From: Homarus americanus | Lineage: Eukaryota; Arthropoda; Malacostraca; Decapoda; Nephropidae | DNA: 64,000 bases | Direction of reading: 5' to 3' | Assembly: GCF_018991925.1 (NCBI RefSeq) | Contig: NW_024737068.1 | Coordinates: 6,327,001 to 6,391,000 of the forward strand | Part shown: piece by piece, positions 46,765-57,129 of the stretch | Numbering within the stretch: the stretch's first letter is position 1 | Layout of the letters: every line of letters begins with the position of its first letter | Translations under genes and position numbers: made by a program | Notes under the pieces: model-generated | The model's database searches: none | Seen by the model: the letters and a program-made list of their open reading frames with translations, nothing else | Told to the model about the DNA's origin: nothing

Positions 46765-47400
46765 TGGCGATCACGCCATGGTCTGCAAGAAGGGGGCTTC
46801 ATATGCATGAGGCATGACGAGGTAAGGGATCTCACAGCAAATATGTTGAAGGAAATCTGCCGGGACGTCATGGTAGAACCGACCCTCCTTCCACTGGATG
46901 GCGAGATCTTCCAACACAGGACTTCAAACACATCTAACGAAGCCCGTGTGGACGTCAGTGCTCGAGGATTCTGGACGCGGGGACAGCGAGCCTTCTTCGA
47001 CATCAGGATTTTTGATCCCATGGCCGTTTGTCACCGTAACCTAGCTCTCGATGCTGCACATAGGAGGAACGAGAACGACAAGAGAAGGGCATATGGGGAG
47101 AGAATTCAAAATGTCGATCAAGGCAGCTTCACTCCGCTAGTGTTCACAACCTCTGGTGGGATGGGCCCAAGCGCAAGATGTTTCTACGCCAGACTCGCGG
47201 AGCTGATCTCCGAACAGAAGCAGCAGCCCAGAAGTTATGTCACAGCCTGGATGAGATGTCGACTGTCCTTCTCTCTCCTTCGGTCGGCTTTGCTCTGCCT
47301 CAGGGGAACGAGAGCTTCTGCCCCTACTCCGACAACTGCTGCAGATATTGACTATGAGGCTACAGTCACTGAATGCCGCATAGATCTGCGGCTCAACTAA
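46741..47400 (+). pseudogene. Retroelement ORF, part 3: CCHC-like knuckle and PD-(D/E)XK endonuclease
   Basis: 46744-46786 encodes Cys-x-Cys-x7-His-x3-Cys (the first Cys lies across the GTGTG frameshift), then KKGGF and, after a one-base loss in a G run near 46792, ICMRHDEVRD. The order knuckle, RHD, endonuclease matches R2-superclade C-termini. Counting from the ATG at 46807, the nuclease core is ARVDVSARGFW (Asp49) and QRAFFDIRIFDP (Asp65, followed by Ile-Arg where the family usually has x-Lys), with Y96GERI and GSFTPLVFTTSGGMG after it. Such domains nick the target DNA for target-primed reverse transcription. The Arg in place of Lys may be a family feature. The stop is at 47398-47400. Confidence 0.75.
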
Positions 47401-47453
47401 TTTAACACAGATAGGATAGCTTCTTATGTATTAGGATATTTAATATTAAGGTA

Positions 47454-47459
47454 AATAAA
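47454..47459 (+). terminator. Poly(A) signal of the retroelement
   Basis: AATAAA 54 bases after the stop codon and about 46 bases before the A10 tract at the element's 3' end. The downstream truncated copy has an AATAAA at the matching position (about 47770). Confidence 0.6.
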
Positions 47460-47512
47460 TGGCGGCGAAGGTGTGGCTATTGGGGGAGGCTGGAGGCCAC
47501 GATTAAAAAAAA

Positions 47513-47514
<2 letters not shown>

Positions 47515-47544
<30 letters not shown>

Positions 47545-47610
47545 ATACCAGTAGCGGCAATAGAAGCAGTAGTAATAGTAGTAATAGTAGTAGTAGTTGT
47601 AGTAATAGCA
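47515..47610. repeat. (TAG)n tract between the two retroelement copies
   Basis: Clean GTA triplets directly after the poly(A), decaying into TAGTAATAGTAG and GCAG variants before the second copy. Confidence 0.93.
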
Positions 47611-47827
47611 GGTCTGCATTGCTTTGCCTCAGGGGAACAAAATCACCAGCCCCTCAGCCAACAACAGTCGCAGACAGGGAATGTGAGGCAATAGTCACTG
47701 AATGCGGCATAGATCTGCGGCTTAACGAACTCGGCGACGGTAGCTACTTTTGTATCACGATAGTTAGGTAATAAAGAGTGTGGGGAAGGTATGGCTATAA
47801 GGGGAGGTTGGAGGCCACGTTAAAAAA
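47611..47827 (+). mobile_element. 5'-truncated second copy of the retroelement 3' end
   Basis: 217 bases homologous to 47285-47514: TGCCTCAGGGGAAC, GTCACTGAATGC, GGCATAGATCTGCGGCT, AGGTTGGAGGCCACG, then an A run. It differs by many substitutions and lacks the stop codon at the homologous position, so it is a separate insertion of a related subfamily and not a recent duplication. It is also embedded in TAG triplets on both sides. Confidence 0.85.
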
Positions 47828-47970
47828 GTAGTAGTAGTGGTAGTAGTATTGAAAGCAGGTAGTAAAAGTAATAATAGTAGCAATATTCGTAGTAACAGTA
47901 GTAGTTGTAATTAAAGTAATAGTGGTAGTAGTAGTATTTCGATATACTACTACTACTACTACTACTACTT
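47828..47970. repeat. (TAG)n tract switching to (CTA)n
   Basis: Degenerate TAGTAG with AAT/GGT interruptions to about 47938, then (CTA)n at 47946-47969, forming an inverted TAG/CTA pair. Confidence 0.88.
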
Positions 47971-47984
47971 TGTCACATCGAGGT

Positions 47985-48110
47985 ACAGGTTGCAGTTATT
48001 CCATTTCACGGGACCAACTGGTGAGTAACGGGGTTCAGTTCCCGGTAGGCGGGCAGCCGGGGGGTCGTGGTGGGAACCTGAGCACACAACTGGATTCTAC
48101 CTTTTGTGTT
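47985..48110 (+). other. Sequence with a B-box-like motif
   Basis: GGTTCAGTTCC (about 48031) differs by one base from the pol III B box and is followed by GGTAGGCGGGCAGCCGGG. A clear A box upstream is not evident, so a SINE origin is only possible. Confidence 0.25.
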
Positions 48111-48149
48111 TCGTTATTTTACCCGGGAGGAAAAAACTAAACAAAAACA

Positions 48150-48640
48150 AATAAAAGACAGAGTAGTCACAAAATCTTTTAGTTGGGAGGTGAACTAGGG
48201 AGGAGAAAGAGGTGACCAAAATGTTGATAACGATGAGAGATGGAGAGATAACGAGACTGACATAATGAGAGAGAGAGAGAGAGAGAGAGAGTAACAGGTA
48301 CAGACAAACAGACAAAACGGGGAAAATAAAGAGATAAAAAGTGAAAGAAAAGGGAAAAAGAAGAGATATAAAATCACACACAATTAAAATAAAATATAAT
48401 AATAGAAAGCAAAATAGAGAAAAACAACTGACTTTAAAACACAAAAGATGAAAAAAAAGGGAACTAGTGAAATAAAAGGTATAAAAAGAAAGATTAAGAC
48501 AGAAAGAGAGAGAGAGAAAAAGAGAGAGAATTTGCTCCAAATTAAAGAAAGAGAATTTTAAATCCGGCCACATTGTTCTTGTCTTTATTGAGTCAACAGT
48601 ATGATTTAGCTCTCTGTTCCTCTCCCTTCCTTCCTCCACG
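48150..48640. repeat. Purine-rich region with (GA)n
   Basis: (GA)n at 48268-48291 inside about 400 bases of A/G-rich sequence. The reverse Phe/Leu/Ser open frame is compositional. Confidence 0.65.
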
Positions 48641-48672
48641 AGACGTCTTTATCCTCTCACAGAAACAGAGAA

Positions 48673-48890
48673 AGTATGAAAGTTAAAGAAAGTATGATAG
48701 TTAAAGAAAGTATGAAAGTTAAAGAAAGTATGAAAGTTAAAGAAAGTATGAAAGTTAAAGAAAGTGTGAGAATTAAAGAAAGTGTGAAAATTAAACAGTG
48801 TGAAAATTAAACAAAGTGTGAAAATTAAAGAAAGTGTGAAAATTAAAGAAAATGTGAAAGTTAAAAAAGTGAAAATTAAAGAAAGTGTAA
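48673..48890. repeat. 18-bp minisatellite (AAAGAAAGTATGAAAGTT)
   Basis: About 12 copies. Early units carry TATGAAAGTT, later ones TGTGAAAATT, giving a left-to-right sequence gradient. Confidence 0.92.
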
Positions 48891-48988
48891 AATTTGTGAG
48901 CTATATCATCTACTATCTTTACTCCCCCTAAAACATAGAGACTCATAATTGTGAGCTAACTCTCATCTACTGTTACTGTTATTAACTA

Positions 48989-49550
48989 CAGGTTGATAAT
49001 CCCTTATCCGAAATCCTTGGGGCCAGAGGCATTTCGGATTTCGGAATTTTTCGGTTTTCAGAATGGTTAGTTTTTTTTTTTATGTGTATTAGCCCACCCG
49101 GGCATAGAACACTGACCCACATCAGGGCCTGGGGGGCAAAAATATATAAAAAATTATAATAATAATAATAATAAAAATAATTCATAGGTCTAGGTCGTTT
49201 CTCACTTTTGATCTTTTTTTCATTCTTGTATTTCTTTATTATTATTATTATTTTATTATTACAGTACAGTATTTTTATTACTTTTATTATTATATATTAC
49301 TATTATTAATGTTATCATATTATTTTATTTTGGTGTATTTTTATTAAAATTTGTATTTACTATGAATAAGTATTATTATTATAATTATTATTACTATTAC
49401 ATTTTCGCCCCCCAGGCCCTGATGTGGGTCAGTGATCTATGCCCGGGTGGGCTAATCCCTGTTAAAAAAAAAAAAAATGCCCCACAAAGAAAAATTCGGT
49501 TTTCAGAGCTTTTCGGTTTTCGGAATTTCGGATAAAGGATTGTCAACCTG
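48989..49550. mobile_element. pogo/Tigger-like foldback MITE, copy 2 (562 bp)
   Basis: The left end is CAGGTTGATAATCCCTTATC; the right end, read inward, is CAGGTTGACAATCCTTTATC. TA duplications are present on both sides (48987-48988, 49551-49552). Both inner arms keep the full GCCCACCCGGGCATAGA...CAGGGCCTGGGGGGC module (49088-49140 and inverted 49402-49463), so the element is a long palindrome with an AT-rich centre. It is in the same orientation as copy 1. No coding capacity. Confidence 0.88.
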
Positions 49551-49696
49551 TACAAGAGTAAAGATAGAGCGAAAAATTTGACCTACCTTTATTTTTCTTC
49601 CTCCTCCTCTCTTTACTGTCTCATAAAAGCTAAATAAATTGTGTCAATTCAATTCAATTTAATAGCTGAACGTTGCGAGTTATATATCTGTCCATA

Positions 49697-50060
49697 CTCT
49701 ATTGACCCAATAGAGTAAAGATAGAGTCAACAGTGTGAGCTAATTATTTTTCTTACTCTATTGCTGAACTAAAGTCAATATTATGAGCTAGTTCTATTTT
49801 CTCACGATATTGACCCACTAGTAAAGATAGAGTCAGCAATGTGAGCTAGTTCTCTTCTCTTTATTGCCCCACTAGAGTAAAGATAGAGTCAACAGTATGA
49901 GCTAGTTCTATTCTCTTTATTCCCTCACTAGAGTAAAGATAGAGTCAATTATGTGAGTTAGTTATATTTTATCACTACATTGAGCCATTAAAGATAGTCA
50001 ACAATGTGAGCTAGTTCTCTTCTCTTACTTTCTTTATTACCCCCATAAAAGCAAGAGTCA
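49697..50060. repeat. ~63-bp minisatellite (AGTAAAGATAGAGTCAACAG type)
   Basis: About six units of TTGACCCACTAGAGTAAAGA, TAGAGTCAACAGTATGAGCT and AGTTCTATTCTCT. A related GTGAGCTA...CTCATCTACTG fragment lies at 48895-48975, so the pogo-like MITE may have inserted into this array. Confidence 0.8.
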
Positions 50061-50156
50061 ACATTTGAACACTCTCAAGGCCATCAGAGTGAAAGCCTTA
50101 GTGAACTTTGGTGGCATTGGAAATATTGCATTTACAGTGAATTATTTGAGAGATAG

Positions 50157-50206
50157 ACAGACAGACAGACAGACAGACAGGCCGACAGATAATTAGAGTT
50201 AAATAT

Positions 50207-50238
<32 letters not shown>
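50157..50238. repeat. (ACAG)n and (GA)n microsatellites
   Basis: ACAG tetranucleotides at 50157-50181 and about 14 GA units at 50211-50238. Confidence 0.92.
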
Positions 50239-50243
<5 letters not shown>

Positions 50244-50400
50244 TCTTGAGATACACTGAAAATGGAGATAGAGAGAGAAATAAAGAGTTAGGAAGAGAAG
50301 CCATTATTTCGGTAAAAAGAAAAAAAAGAGAAATACTCGAAAAACGGATATAAAGAGAAAGAAAGAAAGGCAAAGAAAATAGAGCGAAAGAAAGTAGGTC

Positions 50401-50640
50401 AGGGTGTGGCAGCTGAGTGGATATAGAACTCGCCTCCTGTCCTAAGAATCCCTGGTTCGTTGTTTCGCTCCCGGGACACTCCAAGTCCACCTAACTGTGA
50501 ATAAGTACTGAGCTTTATTGTTGGGGTAGTCAAGGCGGTCGAGTGCAGTACCGGCCACCCTTGTGTACCGAGGGCTTAATACTGTACCTAATGGGCCGTT
50601 ACGCCTATGGAATACACTTTCAATTTCGACTAAAGGGTTG
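50401..50640 (+). mobile_element. tRNA-derived SINE-like sequence (candidate)
   Basis: Begins with GTGTGGCAGCTGAGTGGATA, a good A box (TGGCAGCTGAGTGG, 50407-50420), and has a disrupted B box GGTTCGTTGTTTCGCTCCC (50454 on) flanked by CTGG/CCGGGAC as in a T-arm. A ~170-base body (GGTCGAGTGCAGTACCGGCC, GGGCCGTTACGCC) follows, ending in AT-rich TTTCAATTTCGAC. The head is clearly tRNA-like but differs from the candidate at 17.8 kb, so these are two families. Confidence 0.55.
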
Positions 50641-50699
50641 CTGAATAGGGGAGGCTGGAAGAGGAAACAACGGGAAAAGAAGTCGGCGAATATTTACTA

Positions 50700-53600
50700 A
50701 TGAGGGGTGAGGTTAGTGGGGTGAGGCAGGTATAGAAAGCAAGGGTGAGGGGGACAGGTGAGGTTAGTGGGGTGAGGCAGGTATAGAAGGCTAGGGTGAG
50801 GGAGACAGGAGGTTAGTGGGTGAGGCAGGTATAGAAGTAGGGTGAGGGAGACAGGTGAGGCTAGTGGGGTGAGGCAGGTATAGAAGGCTAGGGTGAGGGG
50901 GAGCAGGTGAGGTTAGTAGGTGAGGCAGGTAGAAGGGCTAGGGGTGAGGAGACAGGAGGTTAGTGGGGTGAGGCAGGTATAGAAGGCTAGGGGTGAGGGG
51001 GACAGGTGAGGTTGGGTAGGTGAGGCAGGTATAGAAGGCTAGGGGTGGAGACAGGTGAGGCTAGTGGGGTGGAGCAGGTATAGAAGACTAGGTGAGGGGA
51101 CAGGTGGAGTTAGTAGGGTGAGGCAGGTATAGAAGGCTAGGTGAGGGGGACAGAGGTTAGTAGGGTGAGGCAGGTATAGAAGGCTAGGGTGAGGGAGACA
51201 GGTGAGGTTAGTGGGTGAGGCAGGTATAGAAGGCTAGGGTGAGGGGACAGGTGAGGTTAGTAGGGTGAGAGGCAGGTATAGAAGGCTAGGTGAGGAGAGA
51301 CAGGTGAGGTTAGTGGGTGAGGCAGGTATAGAAGGCTAGGGGTGAGGGGACAGGAGGCTAGTAGGGTGAGGCAGGTATAGAAGACTAGGGTGGGGAGACA
51401 GGTGAGGCCAGGTGGAGGTGAGAGGTAAGACTAGGGTGAGGGAGACAGGTGAGGTTGGTGGGTGAGGCAGAAGGCTAGGTGAGGGAGACAGAGGTTAGTG
51501 TGGGTGAGGCAGGCATGAAGACTAGGTGAGGGGACAGGTGGAGGTTAGGTGGGGTGAGGCATAGAAGGCTAGTGTGAGGGAGACAGGTGAGGTTAGGTGG
51601 GTGAGGAGGGGAGAAGGCTAGGGTGAGGGGACAGGTGAGGTTAGTGGGGTGAGGCAGGAAAAGGAAGACTAGTGAGGGACAGGTGAGGCTAGTAGGGTGA
51701 GGCAGGTATAGAAGGCTAGGGTGAGGGACAGGTGAGGCTAGTGGGGTGAGGCAGGTATAGAAAGCAAGGGGTGAGGAGACAGGTGAGGTTAGGGGTGGGT
51801 GAGGCATATAAAAAAGACCAGGGGTGAGGGGACAGGTGAGGTTAGTGGGGTGAGGTAAGGGGTATAGAAGACTAGGTGGACAGGTGGAGAGGCTGGTGGG
51901 TGAGGCAGGTATAGAAGACTAGGTGAGGGAGACAGGTGAGGTTAGGTGAGGCAGGTATAGTAGACTAGGTGAGGGGAGACAGGTGAGGTTAGTGGGTGAG
52001 GCAGGTATAGAAGACTAGGGTGAGGGAGACAGGTGAGGCTAGTAGGTGAGGCAGGCATAGGGGAAGACCAGGGGTGAGGGAGACAGTGGAGGCTAGTAGG
52101 TGAGGCAGGTATAGGAAGACTAGGGGTGAGGGGGATAGGAGGCTAGGTGGGGGTGAGGAGGAGAAGACTAGGCGAGGGAGACAGGTGAGGCTAGTGGGTG
52201 AGGCAGGTATAGAAGACTAGGGTGAGGGAGACAGGCGGAGGGCAGGGTGAGGCAGGTATAGAAGGCTAGGGTGAGGAGACAGGTGAGGTTAGTGGGTGAG
52301 GGGTAGAGAAGACTCAGTGAGGGACAGGTGAGGTTAGGTGGGGGTGAGGCAGGTATAGAAGGCTAGTGAGTATACAGGTGAGGTTAGTGGGGTGAGGTGC
52401 AGGTATAGAAGACTAGGGTGAGGAGACAGGTGAGGTTAGTGGGTGAGGCAGGTATAGAATACTTAGTAGTAGGGGATAGGTGGGAGGTTAGTGGGGTGAG
52501 GTGGTAGAAGGCTAGGGGAGGGAGACAGGTGGAGGTTAGTGGGGTGAGGCAGGTATAGAAGACTAGGTGAGGGAGACAGGAGGCATAGGTGGGTGAGGCA
52601 GGTATAGAAGACTAGGGGTGAGGGGAGGAAGAGGTTAGTAAGGAGGCATAAGTAAAAGACTAGGGTGAGGGGACAGGTGAGGCTAGTGGGTGAGGCAGGT
52701 ATAGAAGGCTAGTGAGGGGGATAGGTGAGGTTAGTGGGTGAGCAGGTATAGAAGACTAGGTGGGGAGACAGGTGAGGTTGGTGGGTGAGGCAGGCATAGA
52801 AGACTAGGGTGAGGGAGACAGGTGAGGCTAGGTGAGGCAGGCATAGACTAGGGGTGAGGGAGACAGGTGAGGCTGGTGGGTGAGGCAGGTATAGAAGACT
52901 AGGGTGAGGGAGACAGGTGAGGTTAGTGGGGTGAGGCAGGTATAGAAGACTAGGGGAGGGAGACAGGTGAGGTTAGGGTGAGGCAGGTATAGAAGACTAG
53001 GGTGAGGGAAAGGTAAGGTTAGTGTGGGTGAGGCAGGAAGGGAAGACCAGGTGAGGGGTCAGTGAGGTTAGTGTGGAGGCAGGTATAGAAGACTAGGGGT
53101 GAGGGGAGACAGGTGAGGTTAGTGGGGTGAGGCAGGTATAGGAAGACTAGGGTGAGGGGAGACAGGTGAGGTTAGGTGGGTGAGGCAGGCAGAAGACTAG
53201 GGTGAGGGACAGGTGAGGCTGGTAAGTGAGGCAGGCATAGAAGACTAGGGGTGAGGGAGACAGGAGGCTGGTGGGTGAGGCAGGCATAGACGACTAGGGG
53301 TGAGGGAGACAGGTGAGGTTAGTGGGTGAGGCAGGTATAGAAGACTAGGGTGAGGGGGGACAGGAGGTTGGTGGGTGAGGCAGGTATAGAAGACTAGGGT
53401 GAGGGAGACAGGGAGGTTGGTAAGTGAGGCAGGCAGAAGACTGAGGGAGGGAGACAGGTGAGGTTAGTAGGGTGAGGCAGGTATAGGAAGGCTAGTGAGG
53501 GGATAGGTGAGGTTAGTGGGTGAGGCAGGTATAGAAGACTAGGGGTGAGGGGGACAGGTGAGGCTAGGTGAGGCAGCATAGAAGACTAGGGTGAGGGAGA

Positions 53601-54890
53601 CAGGTGAGGTTGTGGGTGAGGCAGGTATAGAAGACTAGGTGAGGAGACAGGTGAGGCTATGGGGTGGAGGCAAGGTATAGGAAGACTAGTGAGGGAGGGA
53701 CAGGTGAGGTTAGTGGGTGAGGCAGGAGCAAGACAGGAGGGGGATAGGTGAGGTTAGTGGGGTGAGGCAGGTATAGAAGACTAGGTGAGGGGACAGTGAG
53801 GTTAGGTGGTGAGTAAGTAGGTATAGAAGACTAGGGTGAGGGGAGACAGGTGAGGTTAGTGGGTGAGGCAGGTATAGAAGACTAGGTGAGGGGGACAGGC
53901 AGTTAGGTGGGTGATGCAGGTATAGAAGACTATTAGGTGAGGGGACAGGTAAGGTTAGTGGGTGAGGCAGGTATATAAGACTAGGTGAGGGGACAGGTAA
54001 GTAGGTGGGGTGAGGCAGGTATAGAAGACTAGGGTGAGGGGACAGGTAAGGTTAGTGGGGTGAGGCAGGTATAGAAGACTAGGGTGAGGGAGACAGGTGG
54101 GAGGTTAGTAAGTGAGGCAGGTATAGAAGACTAGGTGAGGGAGACAGGTGAGGTTAGTGGGGTGAGGCAGGCATAGAAGACTAGGTGAGGGAGACAGGTG
54201 GAGGTTAGTGGGCAGGCAGGTATAGAAGACTAGGGGTGAGGGAGACAGGTGAGGCTAGTAGGGGTGAGGCAAGGCATAGAAGACTAGGTGAGAGACAGGT
54301 GAGGCTAGTGGGGTGAGGCAGGCATAGAAGACTAGGGTGAGGAGACAGGTGAGGTTAGTGGGGCAGGTATAGAAGACTAGGTGAGGGAGAGACAGGGTGA
54401 GGTTAGGTGGGGTGAGGCAGGTATAGAAGACTAGGGTGAGGGATAGTGGAGGCGAGTGGGTGAGGCAGGTATAGAAGACTAGGGTGAGGGAGACAGGTGA
54501 GGTTAGTGGTGAGGCAGGTATAGAAGACTAGGTGAGGGGGGTAGGGTGAGGTTAGTGGGTGAGGCAGGTATAGAAGACTAGGGTGAGGGGACAGGTATGT
54601 TAGTTGGGTGAGGCAGGTAGAAGACTAGGGTGAGGGAGACAGGTGAGGTTAGTGGGTGAGGCAGGTATAGAAGACTAGGTGAGGGAGACAGGTGAGGTTG
54701 GGGTGGGTGAGGCAGGTATAAAAGACTAGGGTGAGGGAGACAGGAGGTTAGTGGGTGAGGCAGGTATAGAAGACTAGGGTGAGGGAGACAGGAGTGAAGG
54801 GGTGAGGCAGGCATAAAAGACCAGGTGAGGGAGACAGGTGAGGTTAGTGGGTGGAGTAAGGTATAGAAGACCAGGGTGAGGGAGACAACA
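50700..54890. repeat. ~50-bp minisatellite, ~4.2 kb, about 84 copies
   Basis: The unit combines GTGAGGTTAGTGGGTGAGGC, AGGTATAGAAGACTAG and GGTGAGGGAGACAG, 48-52 bases. The central AGGTATAGAAG block is well conserved, whereas most variation is in the length of G runs. GAAGGCTAG dominates before about 51.8 kb and GAAGACTAG after it. Stops are frequent and no frame persists. Confidence 0.95.
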
Positions 54891-54899
54891 AAGATTTGT

Positions 54900-55714
54900 T
54901 TAGGTGAAGCCTGGCAGAAAATGGAGAGTTAAGGAAGGAGAATCTCAAAGATGTACCACACAAAGAGAGGAAGGGACAAATATGCTACACCTGTATAATA
55001 TATTAGTGATGCAGCTCTCAAGATTGATTTTTCAGGTCTCGCTCTCGGATTTTTGCTTCAGGCCTCGAGAGCCGAAAATTTATTCATTGATTTTAGGTGT
55101 ATTGGTTGGGGGATCAAAGGTCAAGTGGTTAAAGATTGGGCTCAGGTAGAGAGATTTACCTCACCTCAGGTCACTCGCCCGTGGCTGTGACCCTCAGCTA
55201 CAGACATGATGGCGACAGGTGGGAAGATTTATATAGCCCGGCAGTCTTCACCAGCCAGGATATATAGCTACCCGAACAAGTGTTTTTAAGAACTACTATT
55301 ATCATTATCAATATCATTATAACAAACATTATCACCATTATTACCGAAACGATCATCATCATCACCATCACCATACGTAACCAACAAAACATTAAACTTC
55401 ATAGGTACCAAATCTTAATAGGCGACCGTAATTAAGATATGGGAAGGGGGAGAAGCACGAAAGACTTTTAAACACCTCATTAGTTATATCACAAAACATC
55501 ATTAAAAAAATTTATCGTTAATTACACTTAGGCGTTTATATGGTTTAAACTATGAAAAGTAAGGGGCTAAATTCTCCTAATTATCTCTAGACCAGGTGAG
55601 GCCCAGGTGAATAGGAGTTTGTGTCATTAATGCAGATAACTTAATTGGGTGTTATGTGGGACCAAGTTAGGTGGTATATGGTTGGATTTGATTCTGGGTT
55701 TAATGACATCAAAG

Positions 55715-55715
<1 letters not shown>
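54900..55715. other. Spacer, no gene
   Basis: An 81-codon frame at 54904-55149 has no recognisable motif. Some ATTATCAT triplets at 55295-55370. Confidence 0.4.

Positions 55716-55717
<2 letters not shown>

Positions 55718-55763
<46 letters not shown>
55718..55763. repeat. (GT)n microsatellite
   Basis: About 22 GT units. Confidence 0.97.
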
Positions 55764-55764
<1 letters not shown>

Positions 55765-56200
55765 AACTATATGAAGTCTGCCTATACCACTTTTAACAGT
55801 GAATTTAACACAATCCAACCCTTCAAAATATTAACTACTTCTTATGAAAATTAAATAGCGTTTTCTCTCAATTCTATATTTGACAATTAAATAATATCTA
55901 ACCTAATCATATGTGAACTAAAATTTGTAAGAAAACCAAAGAAAATCTCACGTAGCTAAACCATTTTAACCTTTAATTTAACACAATCATTAAAAATATA
56001 CCAATTCTTTAAAAAAAATGCATCTTACAGGACATATTCCAACGTCTACAATTAACTTAATTTAACTCCTTTAACATGTAAATTAGTCTTTGTCCTGTAT
56101 CTTTAAGAGGCAGTCTTCCCCTTTACCTAAGTCCACACATAACGAAGACCTGACACTTGGAGTAAATCTTTTGTTTCATGATTATAATGTGTTAACACTG
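55765..56200. other. AT-rich spacer, nothing recognised
   Basis: No feature supported. Confidence 0.35.
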
Positions 56201-56207
56201 AGTAATG

Positions 56208-56267
56208 TTTTGTGTGTGTGTGTGTGTGTGTGTATTTGGAGTGTTTGTTTGGGTGGGTGGAGAGAGA

Positions 56268-56324
<57 letters not shown>

Positions 56325-56368
56325 ATAATAAACATACTACTACTATTACTACAACTACTACTACTACT

Positions 56369-56402
<34 letters not shown>

Positions 56403-56410
56403 AATAATAA

Positions 56411-56449
<39 letters not shown>

Positions 56450-56475
56450 TAATAATAATAATAATAAAAAATAAC
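56208..56475. repeat. Compound (GT)n-(GA)n-(CTA)n-(AAT)n block
   Basis: GT 56211-56233, GA 56272-56321, CTA 56336-56402, AAT 56405-56470. Four different microsatellites within 270 bases. Confidence 0.95.
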
Positions 56476-56749
56476 AACAATAAATAACAATAACCCCAAC
56501 AAATCTGACAAACATAAAACAGCACAACAGCAAGTAAACAAACTACACAGACCTTATATATAAAATAACACGGTTTTTTATAAAATAACTGAGGGTCTGT
56601 AATTCTAAAACACCTTTACTCTCTACGACGTGAGAGAACAATGCCATTGACTTAATTATATAGCAAAATCAGGGGTTTTCAGGAGATATAAAGCTTTAGT
56701 AGTGCAATTTATTACTCATTATGTAGCTCAGTATTGTTGGTACTTTGGA

Positions 56750-56751
<2 letters not shown>

Positions 56752-56780
<29 letters not shown>
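56752..56780. repeat. (GA)n microsatellite
   Basis: About 14 GA units. Confidence 0.94.
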
Positions 56781-56782
<2 letters not shown>

Positions 56783-56829
56783 ATAACCTTTTCTGCCTCT
56801 AGATTTTCAACAATTAGTGAGTATATTAT

Positions 56830-57105
56830 ATTCCCCATTAACTAAAAAATAACGACTCCATTAAGTTAAGTTAGAGTCTCAAGTATTATTTCATATGACA
56901 TTCTAACCATAAATTTTGTGTCGTAGCTTAAGTGAACCAGTTAGATCCGTTCTCACATCACCAATTAGAGAGGATATTTACCTTATGCTCCCATTGGAAT
57001 TCACTTGTGTTATATCTAAAGTTAACTAAATAGAACAGTTGTTACATATCCATCTCAGGGTAGAATCGTCTTATGAACTTTGATTATGGAATTTAAATAG
57101 GCTAG
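56830..57105 (+). repeat. Three-copy cluster of the ~87-bp CTTAAG-type repeat
   Basis: GTCGTAGCTTAAGTGAACCA (about 56932) is the clearest unit. Degenerate units lie 86 bases before (TTAAGTTAAGTTAGAGTCTC) and after (CTAAAGTTAACTAAATAGAA). Confidence 0.65.
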
Positions 57106-57129
57106 GGGAACCATATCACCCAAAAGTTA

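Larger units (their letters stand above)
43683..47514 (+). mobile_element. Near full-length RLE-type non-LTR retrotransposon inside (TAG)n
   Basis: A 3.8-kb element with a ~600-base 5' leader, one broken ORF (44279-47400), a 3' UTR with AATAAA at 47454-47459 and a poly(A) run (47505-47514). The ORF architecture is Cys-rich N-terminus, reverse transcriptase, CCHC-like knuckle and restriction-like endonuclease, with no apurinic-type endonuclease and no RNase H. This is the plan of the R2/R4/NeSL/HERO superclade, whose members usually insert at specific sites. I cannot assign a clade by eye. (TAG)n lies on both sides in the same orientation. Three frameshifts inactivate this copy, unless they are sequence errors. 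Confidence 0.85.

Noticed and set aside
47473..47694. 73-codon frame over the (TAG)n tract into the truncated copy
   Set aside because: Val/Ile homopolymer from triplets followed by the 3' relic of the retroelement.
50700..54890. Regularly spaced repeats that could suggest a CRISPR array
   Set aside because: There are no unique spacers; the whole unit is repeated, and the genome is clearly eukaryotic.
54904..55149. 81-codon open frame next to the large minisatellite
   Set aside because: No motif, no splice or promoter signals that I can see; length is within chance expectation.
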